Below, piece after piece: positions 25,968 to 34,781 of a DNA stretch of 64,000 nucleotides. The first letter of the stretch is position 1, and each line of letters begins with the position of its first letter. Origin of the DNA: Paraburkholderia nodosa DSM 21604 (GTDB lineage Bacteria > Pseudomonadota > Gammaproteobacteria > Burkholderiales > Burkholderiaceae). Position numbers and translations under genes: made by a program. Location: contig NZ_JAFA01000028.1 in assembly GCF_000519185.1 (NCBI RefSeq), positions 31,919 through 95,918 of the forward strand, written 5' to 3'. The notes below the pieces were generated by a model. It did no database searches. It worked only from the letters and a program-made list of their open reading frames with translations, and was not told where the DNA came from.

Positions 25968-27628
25968 GCGCGCCCGCCACGATCCGCGCGCTGATCGAAG
26001 CACGCGCCGCACAGTACCCCGACAAGCCCTTCCTGCTGGCGGCGCCCGACGAAGGCGCTACGGAAGACGCCGGCGCAGTCGCCGGGAGCGCCACGGCGGC
26101 GGGCGCGACGCTGACCTTCGGCGCGCTGCTCGAGCGTTGCCGCGCACTCGAGAGCCGCTTTCGCGACGCCGGCCTCAAGCCGGGCGACGTCGTTTCGGTC
26201 CTGATGGGCAACGGCATCCAGACTGCCACGCTGCTGCTCGGCGCGATGTACAGCGGACTGATCGCGCATCCGCTCAACCTGCTTTGCCAGGCGTCCCAGC
26301 TTGCCTATATCGTCGAGCATTCGGATACGCGGATGATCTTCGCGAGCGCGCAGACCAGCGTCGCGCTCGCGGCGGCGCTCGCCGCGCTGCGCGAGCAGGG
26401 CATGTCGCGCAACATCGCGCTCGTGCGTACGGAACCGGATGCCGTCGCGTTGCCAGTGCTGCCCGCGCTCGAAACGGCGGCCGCCGATGTGGCGAGCGCC
26501 GTGCCGGCGTCGAGCCTCGCGGGCCTTCCGGTGCTGGAATCACCGCCCGTGGAAACCCAGCCCGGGCCCGACGCTGCCGACATCGCCCTCCTGATGTACA
26601 CCTCGGGCACGACCGGCGCGCCGAAGGGCGTGCTGCTCAGCCACGCAAGCCTCCATGCGAACGCGCGCAACATCAGCCTCGAGCACCGGCTCGCCGACGA
26701 CGACCGCGTGCTGGCATCGCTGCCGCTCTATCACATCAACGGCCTCGTCGTGACCTTGCTTGCGCCGCTCTGGCACGCGGGCTCGGTCGTGCTCACGCCG
26801 CGCTTCTCCGGGCGCACGTTCTGGCGCGACGCCGCCAGCTACGGCTGCACGTGGATCAACGTGGTGCCGACCATCGTCGCCTATCTCCTCAACGGCGACG
26901 AACCGCGCGGGCTCGACCTCTCGGCGCTCAAGTTCTGCCGCAGCGCGTCTGCCGCGCTGCCCGCCGACCATCATCGCGCATTCGAGGCGCGCTTCGGCAT
27001 TGGCGTCATCGAAACGATGGGGATGACCGAGACTGCCGCGCCGGTCTTTAGCAATCCGTACGATGCATCGCGGCGCCGGATCGGCAGCATCGGCCTGCCA
27101 TCGGGCGGCGAAGCGCGCGTGATCGATCGTGACGGCCGCGAATGCGGACCGAACGAGTGCGGCGAAATCGTGTTGCGCGGCGCCCAGGTCATGTGCGGCT
27201 ACTACAAGCGCCACGAGGACACGGCCAAGGCGTTCACCGCCGACGGCTGGCTGCGCACCGGCGACCTTGGCTATCGCGACGACGAAGGCTACTTCTATAT
27301 CAACGGCCGCTCGAAGGAACTGATCATCAAGGGCGGCGAGAACATCGCGCCGCGCGAGATCGACGAGGCGCTGCTGCGCCATCCGGGCGTGCTCGACGCG
27401 GCGGCCGTCGGCGTGCCCGATCCCGCCTATGGGCAGGAGATCGTCGCGTTCGTGGTTGCGCGCGAGGCTCACTGGCAGGGCGCGCCCGACCCGGACGATC
27501 TGCGCGAGCACTGCCTGCGCGAACTGGGCCGCTACAAGACGCCGAAAGAGATCCGCTTCGTGAACGAACTGCCGCGCGGCCCCTCGGGCAAGGTCCAGCG
27601 GCTGAAGCTCGTGACGCCCTCGGGCTGA
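25964..27628 (+). CDS. sauT: sulfoacetate-CoA ligase (AMP-forming)
   Basis: A 554-residue adenylate-forming acyl-CoA synthetase. Motifs run in order: P-loop YTSGTTGAPKG, A5 MGMTET, A7/A8 GWLRTGD and INGRSKELIIKGGENIAP, and C-terminal PRGPSGKVQRLKL with the catalytic Lys. An Ala/Gly-rich insertion around residues 30-48 is unusual. It overlaps the sauS stop (ATGA), implying coupled translation. In the Sau pathway SauT makes sulfoacetyl-CoA from sulfoacetate, ATP and CoA. A generic fatty acid or oxalate-type ligase is the alternative. Confidence 0.83.
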   Translation: MSAPATIRALIEARAAQYPDKPFLLAAPDEGATEDAGAVAGSATAAGATLTFGALLERCRALESRFRDAGLKPGDVVSVLMGNGIQTATLLLGAMYSGLIAHPLNLLCQASQLAYIVEHSDTRMIFASAQTSVALAAALAALREQGMSRNIALVRTEPDAVALPVLPALETAAADVASAVPASSLAGLPVLESPPVETQPGPDAADIALLMYTSGTTGAPKGVLLSHASLHANARNISLEHRLADDDRVLASLPLYHINGLVVTLLAPLWHAGSVVLTPRFSGRTFWRDAASYGCTWINVVPTIVAYLLNGDEPRGLDLSALKFCRSASAALPADHHRAFEARFGIGVIETMGMTETAAPVFSNPYDASRRRIGSIGLPSGGEARVIDRDGRECGPNECGEIVLRGAQVMCGYYKRHEDTAKAFTADGWLRTGDLGYRDDEGYFYINGRSKELIIKGGENIAPREIDEALLRHPGVLDAAAVGVPDPAYGQEIVAFVVAREAHWQGAPDPDDLREHCLRELGRYKTPKEIRFVNELPRGPSGKVQRLKLVTPSG

Positions 27629-27705
27629 TACGCGACTACGCGCTTCGCGCGCCGACGCGCGCATCCGACCCGGCGACACAAAAGAGAGACTCAGGAGACG
27701 ACGAC

Positions 27706-29088
27706 ATGAAGCAGCACGCGCAGCGCGTCAAGACGCGCCATATCATTCTCGCGGTCATGTGTCTGATGTATTTCATCTCGTACATCGACCGCGTGAACAT
27801 CGCGGTCGCGGGACCGCTGATCCGCCATGAAATGGGCCTGAGCGCGGTGCAGCTCGGCCTGGTATTTTCCGCATTCGCCTATCCCTATGCCGTCATGCAG
27901 ATCATTGGCGGCTGGCTTTCGGACAAGTTCGGACCGAAACTCGTGCTCACCGTGCTCTCGTTGATCTGGGGCGCGGCCACGCTCGCCACGGGCTTTGCCG
28001 GCAGTGTCGCGATGCTCGTGGGGCTGCGCTTCGCGCTCGGCGTGGGCGAGGGCGGGGCGTTTCCGACGGCCACACGCGCTTTCACGTACTGGATGCCGGT
28101 GGGCGAACGCGGTTTCGCGCAGGGCGTGACGCACAGCTTCGCGCGCCTGGGCGGCGCGGTCACGCCGCCGCTCGTGCTCGCGGTGGTGGTGGCGGGCGGC
28201 TGGCGCGACGCGTTCATCCTGCTCGGCATCGTGAGCCTCATGTGGACGGTGCTCTATCTCTTCGTGTTCACGAACTCGCCGGAGCAGAACCGGCGCGTCA
28301 CGCCCGAAGAGACCGCCGAGATCGGCTATTGCAAGGGCGACTGCGACCGCGCGAAGCGCGCGGCGACGCCGTGGCGCAAGCTCGTGCGGCGCATGTGGCT
28401 CGTCACGTTCGTCGACTTCTGCTATGGCTGGCTGTTGTGGGTCTATCTCACCTGGCTGCCGTCGTATCTGAAGGAGTCGCGCGGCTTCGACCTCAAGCAG
28501 ATCGCGCTCTTCACGGCGCTGCCGCTGCTCGCCGGCGTGGTGGGCGACACGCTTGGCGGCGTGATCTCCGACCGGCTCTTCAAGTGGACGGGCCGGCTGC
28601 GCTTCGCGCGCTGCGCGGTGCTCGTGACCGGCATGGGCGGCTCGCTCGCTTTCCTGCTGCCGATGGTGTCCGTCGCGAACCCGATGGTCGCGGTGCTCTT
28701 CCTCTCCGCTTCGTTCTTCTTCCTCGAGATCACGAATCCGGTGCTGTGGACGCTGCCACTCGATATCGCCGGCAAGTACGCGGGTACGGCGGGCGGCATG
28801 ATGAACACGGGCTTCGGCATTGCGGGGATGGTGTCGCCGGTCGTGTTCGGCTACCTGATCCAGCACACCGGCAGCTATAACGTGCCGTTCATGATCTCGG
28901 CCGGGTTGCTGGCGCTGGGCATCGTCGCGGCGCTCTTCATCGATACCTCGCGCACGGTCGAGGCCGACGAGGAACGCGAGCGGCGCATGGGCCCGGAAGA
29001 GGCCGGGGCGTTCGCGTTCCTCGACAGCATGCCGACGGTGCGGCTCGAACGGCATACGCTGCGGCGCCCGCTGCGCTGGTGGCGCTGA
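27706..29088 (+). CDS. sauU: MFS transporter, probable sulfoacetate importer
   Basis: A 460-residue major facilitator of the anion:cation symporter type with about 12 hydrophobic segments. SYIDRVNIAVAGPLI in TM1 and GGWLSDKFGPK after TM2 are characteristic of that family, which imports organic anions such as tartrate and phthalate. The CAGGAGACG site precedes the ATG. It is the last gene of sauSTU, matching SauU of C. necator. Confidence 0.85.
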   Translation: MKQHAQRVKTRHIILAVMCLMYFISYIDRVNIAVAGPLIRHEMGLSAVQLGLVFSAFAYPYAVMQIIGGWLSDKFGPKLVLTVLSLIWGAATLATGFAGSVAMLVGLRFALGVGEGGAFPTATRAFTYWMPVGERGFAQGVTHSFARLGGAVTPPLVLAVVVAGGWRDAFILLGIVSLMWTVLYLFVFTNSPEQNRRVTPEETAEIGYCKGDCDRAKRAATPWRKLVRRMWLVTFVDFCYGWLLWVYLTWLPSYLKESRGFDLKQIALFTALPLLAGVVGDTLGGVISDRLFKWTGRLRFARCAVLVTGMGGSLAFLLPMVSVANPMVAVLFLSASFFFLEITNPVLWTLPLDIAGKYAGTAGGMMNTGFGIAGMVSPVVFGYLIQHTGSYNVPFMISAGLLALGIVAALFIDTSRTVEADEERERRMGPEEAGAFAFLDSMPTVRLERHTLRRPLRWWR

Positions 29089-29121
29089 GCCTCGCAGGGT
29101 GTGAGGCAGTGCATGCGGCGG

Positions 29122-29158
29122 CCCTGAAGGCTTCCGGGGGCTTCCGGGGCCTTCAGGG
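29122..29158. terminator. bidirectional hairpin between convergent genes
   Basis: CCCTGAAGGC (29122-29131) pairs perfectly with 29149-29158 around a 17-nt loop holding a duplicated CTTCCGGGG. It sits between the ends of sauU (+) and the reductase gene (-). No T-run follows on either side, so it may be a weak or non-canonical terminator. Confidence 0.5.
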
Positions 29159-29178
29159 AGCCGCCGCCCACGTACGCC

Positions 29179-30096
29179 TTATGCGCCGCCGTCGAGCTTG
29201 CGCAGGCGCCAGATGAGGCTCGACGTGTCGAAGCGGCTGCCGCCGAGACGCTGCACGTCGCCGTAGAACTGGTCGACGAGCGCGGTAACCGGCAGCGCCG
29301 CGCCGTTGCGCTTCGCTTCGTCGAGACAGAAGCCGAGGTCCTTGCGCATCCAGTCCACGGCGAAACCGAAGTCGAACTTGTTGGCCATCATGGTCTGGCC
29401 GCGGTTGTCCATCTGCCAGCTCGCGGCGGCGCCCTTGCCGATCACGTCGAGCACGAGCGCCATGTCGAGCCCCGAGCGCTCGCCGAAGTTGATCGCCTCG
29501 GACAGCCCCTGCACGAGGCCCGCGATACAGATCTGGTTGACCATCTTGGCGAGCTGGCCGGCGCCCGCCGCGCCCACCAGCGTCACGGCCGCCCCGTAGT
29601 GGGCGAGCGTGGGCTTCGCGCGCTCGAAGGCCGCGGCTTCGCCGCCGCACATGATCGTGAGCTTGCCGTTCTGGGCGCCCGCCTGGCCGCCCGACACGGG
29701 CGCGTCGATGAAATGCAGGCCATGTTCGGCGGCGCTCGCCGAAAGCTCGCGCGCCACGTTGGCGGAGGCGGTCGTATGGTCGGCAAATACGGCGTCGCGC
29801 GTCATACCGGCGAAGGCGCCGTCCGCGCCGAGCGTGATGCTGCGCAGGTCGTCGTCGTTGCCGACGCAGGCGAGCACCAGGTCGGCGCCCTGGGCCGCTT
29901 CGCGCGGCGTGGCGGCCGCGCGGCCGCCGTATTCGGCGACCCATTGCGCGGCCTTTGCGGCGGTGCGGTTGTAGACCGTGACGTCGAGCCCGGCCTTGGC
30001 GAGATGACCGGCCATGGGATGGCCCATCACGCCGAGGCCCAGGAACGCGACACGGCGTACTGGATTGGGGGCGGACGAGGATGCGGATTGGCTCAC
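29179..30096 (-). CDS. beta-hydroxyacid dehydrogenase family NAD(P)-dependent reductase (HIBADH/GarR-like)
   Basis: This 305-residue protein has an N-terminal Rossmann fold (GLGVMGHPMAGHL, then YNRT), the substrate-binding DAPVSGGQAGAQNGKL and the catalytic Lys in GQLAKMVNQ. I chose the GTG at 30096 with AAGGAG upstream. The family includes 3-hydroxyisobutyrate dehydrogenase, tartronate semialdehyde reductase and sulfolactaldehyde reductase. Lying between sulfoacetate genes and other sulfonate modules, it might reduce a sulfonated aldehyde, but no residue lets me decide. It is divergent from the DUF3311 gene. Confidence 0.82.
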   Translation of the reverse strand: MSQSASSSAPNPVRRVAFLGLGVMGHPMAGHLAKAGLDVTVYNRTAAKAAQWVAEYGGRAAATPREAAQGADLVLACVGNDDDLRSITLGADGAFAGMTRDAVFADHTTASANVARELSASAAEHGLHFIDAPVSGGQAGAQNGKLTIMCGGEAAAFERAKPTLAHYGAAVTLVGAAGAGQLAKMVNQICIAGLVQGLSEAINFGERSGLDMALVLDVIGKGAAASWQMDNRGQTMMANKFDFGFAVDWMRKDLGFCLDEAKRNGAALPVTALVDQFYGDVQRLGGSRFDTSSLIWRLRKLDGGA

Positions 30097-30338
30097 AGTG
30101 GCTCCTTGGGGTGGGGTTTGAGGCTGGGGCGGTTTCATTATCTCAGCTATCGGCGCGGCGCCTGGGCGGCGTCGGCACGAGGCGGCGCCGGCCCGGACGC
30201 GACCTGGACTCAACGATAAGGCGCGTCTGGCACTAGCCGCGCGCGTTTTTGTCAGCCGATACTCGGTACAACAAGACGGCCTGGCCGGCCTTGCTCGTGA
30301 CCGGAGCAGGGCGTCCAGGCCCCCAAAAGGAGACAAGG

Positions 30339-30542
30339 ATGCTCAGGTATCTGATCGGAATCGGCCTCCCTTTTCTGGGCGTCATCGGCGCGCTCCCCTG
30401 GGTGGCCGCGCAGCAGGACCGCTACGTCTTCGGCGTGCCCTTCATCTACGCGTGGATCTTCGCGTGGTTCCTCGTGACCTCCGGGTGCCTTTTTGCCTGC
30501 TGGCATTTCTTCGACCGGCACCGCTACGAGAACGAGAACTAG
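30339..30542 (+). CDS. DUF3311-type small membrane protein, symporter companion
   Basis: A 67-residue protein with two hydrophobic segments (LIGIGLPFLGVIGALPWVA and IYAWIFAWFLVTSGCLFA) and a charged C-terminus. AAAAGGAGAC precedes the ATG. Small proteins of this kind often sit directly before a sodium:solute symporter gene, as here (75 bp gap). They are thought to be accessory subunits, comparable to YhdT with PanF. Function is inferred from position. Confidence 0.78.
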   Translation: MLRYLIGIGLPFLGVIGALPWVAAQQDRYVFGVPFIYAWIFAWFLVTSGCLFACWHFFDRHRYENEN

Positions 30543-30617
30543 CGAGCGCCGGCTGCGCAGACTGCATCCGCGCGCCACCGCCGCCCCTCCCACCGTCTCC
30601 ACCCTGGAGAGCCGCGC

Positions 30618-32030
30618 ATGTCCACATTCGTCTTCTCGCTCCTGATCGCCTTTTCGCTGTATCTCGCCATCCGCTCCCGGCGCGGCCACAGCAAGCAGAG
30701 CGTGCACGACTTCTTCGTCGCGTCGCGCCAGTTCGGCGTCGCGCTCGTGTTCTTCCTCACGGCCGGCGAGATCTACAGTATCGGCACGATGGTCGGCTTT
30801 CCGGGCGGCATCTATGCGAAAGGGCCGACCTATGGCATCTGGTTTCTCGGCTACATCCTGCTGGCTTACCCCATCGGCTATTTCATCGGGCCGCGCATCT
30901 GGGAGGCCGGCAAGCAGCACAACGCCATTACGCAGGCGGACCTCTTCAAGGGCCACTATCGCAGCCGCGTGCTCGAGCTGATCGTGGCGGGCTCGTCCAT
31001 CCTGTTCCTGATCCCCTGGGGCGAACTGCAGTTCACGGGCCTCGTCTCCGCGCTCAAGGGACTCGGCTGGCACGTTCAGCCGTTCTGGCTGATCGTCGTC
31101 TGCGCCGCGCTCGCGTTCACCTACATCGCCATTTCCGGCGTGCGCGCCTCCGCCTGGATCGCCGTGCTCAAGGACATCCTGATGCTGCTCGCGATCGTCG
31201 TGACGGGCGTGGCCGCCGCGTGGATGGCCGGCGGCACGCGCGAGGTGTTCCATGCCGCGAGCCACCAGGTGAGCAACGCGATGACGACGCCGCAGCTGCG
31301 CTTCTCCATGAGCACGATGCTGTTCCAGTCGCTCGGCTTCTACATGATGCCGTTTGCGGCGCAGGGCTTCTTCACCGCGCGCGGGCCCAACACGATCCGC
31401 CGGACCCAGATCGCCATGCCGCTCTACATGATGATGTACCCGTTCCTCGTGGTGGCCTCGTACTATGCGATCAGCGCGAACCTCAAGCTCGCCTCGCCCA
31501 ACGACGCGTTCTTCGCGGCCGCCGTCCACCTGCTGCCCGACTGGCTGCTCGGCCTCGTCGCGGCGGGCGCCGCGCTCTCGGGGCTGCTCGTGCTGGCGGG
31601 CATCTGCCTCGCGATCGGGCCGATCGTCACGCGCAACCTCATTCCGAACCTGCCCGAGGCGCGCCAGAAGCGCACCGCGAAATTCGTGATCGTGGCGTAT
31701 CTGGTGGTGTCGATCACCACCACGCTGCTCACGCCGAACCTCATGCTCTCGCTCATCAACACGACCTACTATGGCATCACGCAGTTCCTGCCCGGCATGC
31801 TGATCCTGCTCGCCGGGCGCCAGGTGCGGCCGGGCGCGGTGGCGGCCGGCATCGTCTGCGGGCAGGGCCTCGCGATCGTGTGCTACGCGCTGCATATCGG
31901 CTTCGGCGGCATCAATCTCGGGCTCGTATGCCTTGGCGTGAACGTACTCGTCGTCTTCGTGGGACATATTCTGTTGCGGCCGTCCGGGCGGCGCTATGCC
32001 ATGCCCGATCCGCTGCACCGTCATTCATAG
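30618..32030 (+). CDS. sodium:solute symporter family (SSS) transporter
   Basis: A 470-residue integral membrane protein with about 13 hydrophobic segments. The DFFVASRQFGVALVFFLTAGEIYS start is typical of the SSS (TC 2.A.21) family. It follows the small DUF3311 protein and is followed by an amidohydrolase after 15 bp, so the unit looks like import plus hydrolysis. The substrate is unknown; an N-acyl compound such as an N-acyltaurine would fit the neighbours. Confidence 0.85.
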   Translation: MSTFVFSLLIAFSLYLAIRSRRGHSKQSVHDFFVASRQFGVALVFFLTAGEIYSIGTMVGFPGGIYAKGPTYGIWFLGYILLAYPIGYFIGPRIWEAGKQHNAITQADLFKGHYRSRVLELIVAGSSILFLIPWGELQFTGLVSALKGLGWHVQPFWLIVVCAALAFTYIAISGVRASAWIAVLKDILMLLAIVVTGVAAAWMAGGTREVFHAASHQVSNAMTTPQLRFSMSTMLFQSLGFYMMPFAAQGFFTARGPNTIRRTQIAMPLYMMMYPFLVVASYYAISANLKLASPNDAFFAAAVHLLPDWLLGLVAAGAALSGLLVLAGICLAIGPIVTRNLIPNLPEARQKRTAKFVIVAYLVVSITTTLLTPNLMLSLINTTYYGITQFLPGMLILLAGRQVRPGAVAAGIVCGQGLAIVCYALHIGFGGINLGLVCLGVNVLVVFVGHILLRPSGRRYAMPDPLHRHS

Positions 32031-32045
32031 GAGTTGAGCCTGTCA

Positions 32046-33728
32046 ATGAATCCGCAAGCCTCGTCCTCGTCCTCGTCTGCCGGTCAGCCGGTCACGGTTT
32101 TCGCGGCGCGCCGCATCCTCACGCTCAACCCCTGCCAGCCGCATGCGACCCACGTGGCCGTGCGCGAAGGGCGCATTCTCGCGGTCGGCACGAGCGAGGA
32201 TGCCGCGCGCTGGGAGGCGCAGTTCGGCGCCTGCGCGCGCGAGGACACGCTGCGCGACAAGGTGCTGATGCCCGGGCTCGTCGAAGGCCATTGCCACCTG
32301 ATGGAAGGCGCAGTATGGGATGCGGTCTACGTGGGCTACTACGACCGTCGCGGGCCGGACGGCAAGCTGTGGCACGGGCTGCGCACGCTCGACGCGGTGC
32401 TCGAACGCCTCTCTGAAGCCGAGCGCGCCATGAGCGACGACGGCCCGCTGCTCGCGTGGGGCTTCGATCCGATCTACTTCGGCGCGGCCCGTCTGACGAC
32501 ACGCGAACTGGATACGGTCTCGGCGAGCCGCCCGATCGCGATCCTCCATGCGAGCGTGCATTTGATGAACGTGAACAGCGCGATGCTCGCGCTCGCCGGC
32601 ATCGACGAGGACACCGACGTGGACGGCATCGCGCGCGACGCGCAGGGCCAGCCCACGGGCGAGCTGCAGGAATTCGCGGCGATGTTCCCGATCTACCAGG
32701 TGATTGGCGGCAAGCTCGCGATCGCGGCCAGCGAGAAGCCGCACGCGGTCTGGAACTTCGGCCGCGTCGCGCAGCTCGCGGGCGTGACGACCGCGACCGA
32801 TCTCGTCAACGACCTTTCGCCCGAGGGCAACCGGACCTTGCACAGCGTCACGGCCGACCCCGACTACCCCGTGCGCATCGTGCCCGCGTTCGCGCCGCAG
32901 CGTAATCCCGCGCAGCGCGCGGCCGGTGTGCTGGAGGCGATGGCGGGCAATACCGACAAGCTGCGCTTCGGGCCGGTCAAGTTCATCGTCGATGGCTCGA
33001 TACAGGGCTTCACGGCGCGCGTGCGCTGGCCTGGCTACGCGGGCGGGCAGCCCAACGGCCTGTGGCTGATTCCGCCCGAGCAACTGGTCGAGGTGTTCGA
33101 GCCGTACCACTGCGCAGGGCTGCAACTGCATATCCACACGAACGGCGACGAAGCGACCGAGGTCGTGCTCGACGCGCTTGCGACGCTGCTCGCGCGCCAT
33201 CCGCGGCCCGACCACCGGCACACGCTGCAGCACTGCCAGATGGCGGACGCGGCGCAATTGCGGCGCATCCGGGCGCTGGGCCTGTGCGTGAACTTCTTCG
33301 CGAACCACATTTATTACTGGGGCGATGCGCACTACAGCCAGACCATGGGCCCGGACCGCGCGAACCGCATGGACCCGGCCGGCTCGGCGCAGCGCATGGG
33401 CATTCCCTGCGCGTTGCATTCGGACGCCCCCATTACGGCGCTGAGCCCGCTGTTTACCGCGTGGTGCGCGGTGCGGCGCGAAACGGCCAGCGGGCGCGTG
33501 CTGGGTGAGGCGGAGCGGCTCACGGTCGATGAGGCGCTGCACGCGATCACGCTCGGCGCCGCGTACACGCTGCGCCTCGATCACCTGATCGGCAGCATCG
33601 AGGTGGGCAAGTTCGCCGACTTCGCGGTGCTCGACGAAGACCCGAGCACCTGTGCGCCCGAGCGCCTGAAAGACGTGCCGGTATGGGGCACGGTGCTCGG
33701 CGGACGCGTCATGCGCGCGCCGCGATGA
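32046..33728 (+). CDS. amidohydrolase family protein (YtcJ-like)
   Basis: A 560-residue metal-dependent hydrolase of the amidohydrolase_3 group. MPGLVEGHCHLMEG near residue 80 contains a metal-binding HxH, HIHTNGDEATE (about residue 365) supplies His ligands, and LHSDAPI near residue 458 the catalytic Asp. The C-terminal IEVGKFADFAVLDEDP strand pair is the usual small beta domain. The ATG at 32046 suits the AGGAG at 32029-32033 better than a TTG directly abutting it. It overlaps the CobW gene, which may deliver its metal. The amide substrate is unknown. Confidence 0.83.
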   Translation: MNPQASSSSSSAGQPVTVFAARRILTLNPCQPHATHVAVREGRILAVGTSEDAARWEAQFGACAREDTLRDKVLMPGLVEGHCHLMEGAVWDAVYVGYYDRRGPDGKLWHGLRTLDAVLERLSEAERAMSDDGPLLAWGFDPIYFGAARLTTRELDTVSASRPIAILHASVHLMNVNSAMLALAGIDEDTDVDGIARDAQGQPTGELQEFAAMFPIYQVIGGKLAIAASEKPHAVWNFGRVAQLAGVTTATDLVNDLSPEGNRTLHSVTADPDYPVRIVPAFAPQRNPAQRAAGVLEAMAGNTDKLRFGPVKFIVDGSIQGFTARVRWPGYAGGQPNGLWLIPPEQLVEVFEPYHCAGLQLHIHTNGDEATEVVLDALATLLARHPRPDHRHTLQHCQMADAAQLRRIRALGLCVNFFANHIYYWGDAHYSQTMGPDRANRMDPAGSAQRMGIPCALHSDAPITALSPLFTAWCAVRRETASGRVLGEAERLTVDEALHAITLGAAYTLRLDHLIGSIEVGKFADFAVLDEDPSTCAPERLKDVPVWGTVLGGRVMRAPR

Positions 33729-34729
33729 ATTCCGCCGCCACGCCGCCGACCGTGCGCGCGCCCATCGACCTCGCGGTGATCGGCGGCTACCTCGGCGCGG
33801 GCAAGACCACGGTGGTCAACCATCTGCTGGAGGCGCCGCACGGCAAGCGCATTGCGGTGCTCGTCAACGACTTCGGCGCCGTGAATATCGACGCCCGGCT
33901 CGTGCGCGCGCGCAGCGACGACGTGATCGAGCTAGACAACGGCTGCATCTGCTGCACGATCGGCGGCGCGCTCGTCGATGCACTCGCGCGCCTCGCCGCG
34001 CGCGAGGATCGCCCGGACCTCCTGCTGATCGAAGCGAGCGGTGTGTCGGACCCGGCGAAGATCGCTCAGGTGGGCCTGCTCAACAGCGCGTTTCGTCTCA
34101 CGGCGGTGCTCGTGGTCGTGGACGCGCCGGAGCTCGTGCGCACACTGGTCGATCCGCTGGTCGGCGCGATGGCGCAGCAGCAGATCGACAGCGCGAGCGC
34201 GGTGATCGTGGCGAAACTCGACCTCATCGCGCCCGAGTCGCGCGAGCGCGCCGTCTCGGACGTGCGCGCGCTCGCCGCGACCGATATCGTCGTGCCCGCG
34301 GATTACGGCCGCGTGCCGCTCGCGCTATTGTTCGACGCCAGCGCGCCGCAAACGCGCGCGCTCGCCGATGCCGGCCGCTGGCAGCACCGGCCGCTCGGGC
34401 AAGGCGCCAGCGTGTTCCCCACCTTCACGAGCGTGGCGCTCGCCGCGCCCGGCGTATTGGAGAAGGGGCGCCTGCGCGCGTGGCTCAAGGCGCTGCCGCG
34501 CACGATCCTGCGTGCAAAAGGCTTCGTGCGCGTGGTGGATGCAGAAGGCCGCGTCAGCACGCGCGTGTGCCAGGTCGCGGGCCGCCGGCTGCGCATGACG
34601 CAACCCACACAGGGCGAGCATGCGCCGGGCGCAGAGAGCGTCCTCGTCTTCATCGGCTTCATCGATACGGAGACCGAAGCGATGCTGCGCGACGGACTGC
34701 TCGCGTGTTGCCTGCGTGCCGCCGCGTAG
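33725..34729 (+). CDS. CobW/COG0523-type GTPase, probable metallochaperone
   Basis: A 334-residue G3E GTPase. The P-loop GGYLGAGKTTVV is at about residues 20-31, the metal-binding CICC motif at about residue 75, and a C-terminal CobW_C region follows. The NKxD motif is weak (AKLD). COG0523 proteins insert zinc or cobalt into partner enzymes. The ATGA overlap with the amidohydrolase suggests that enzyme as the client. The orphan CobS/CobT pair 8 kb downstream is another possible link. It converges on the MFS gene. Confidence 0.82.
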   Translation: MNSAATPPTVRAPIDLAVIGGYLGAGKTTVVNHLLEAPHGKRIAVLVNDFGAVNIDARLVRARSDDVIELDNGCICCTIGGALVDALARLAAREDRPDLLLIEASGVSDPAKIAQVGLLNSAFRLTAVLVVVDAPELVRTLVDPLVGAMAQQQIDSASAVIVAKLDLIAPESRERAVSDVRALAATDIVVPADYGRVPLALLFDASAPQTRALADAGRWQHRPLGQGASVFPTFTSVALAAPGVLEKGRLRAWLKALPRTILRAKGFVRVVDAEGRVSTRVCQVAGRRLRMTQPTQGEHAPGAESVLVFIGFIDTETEAMLRDGLLACCLRAAA

Positions 34730-34781
34730 CGTCGCCATGTAGTGCCGCATTGCATGCCGCGCGCGAAGCGCCGCGAGCCAC

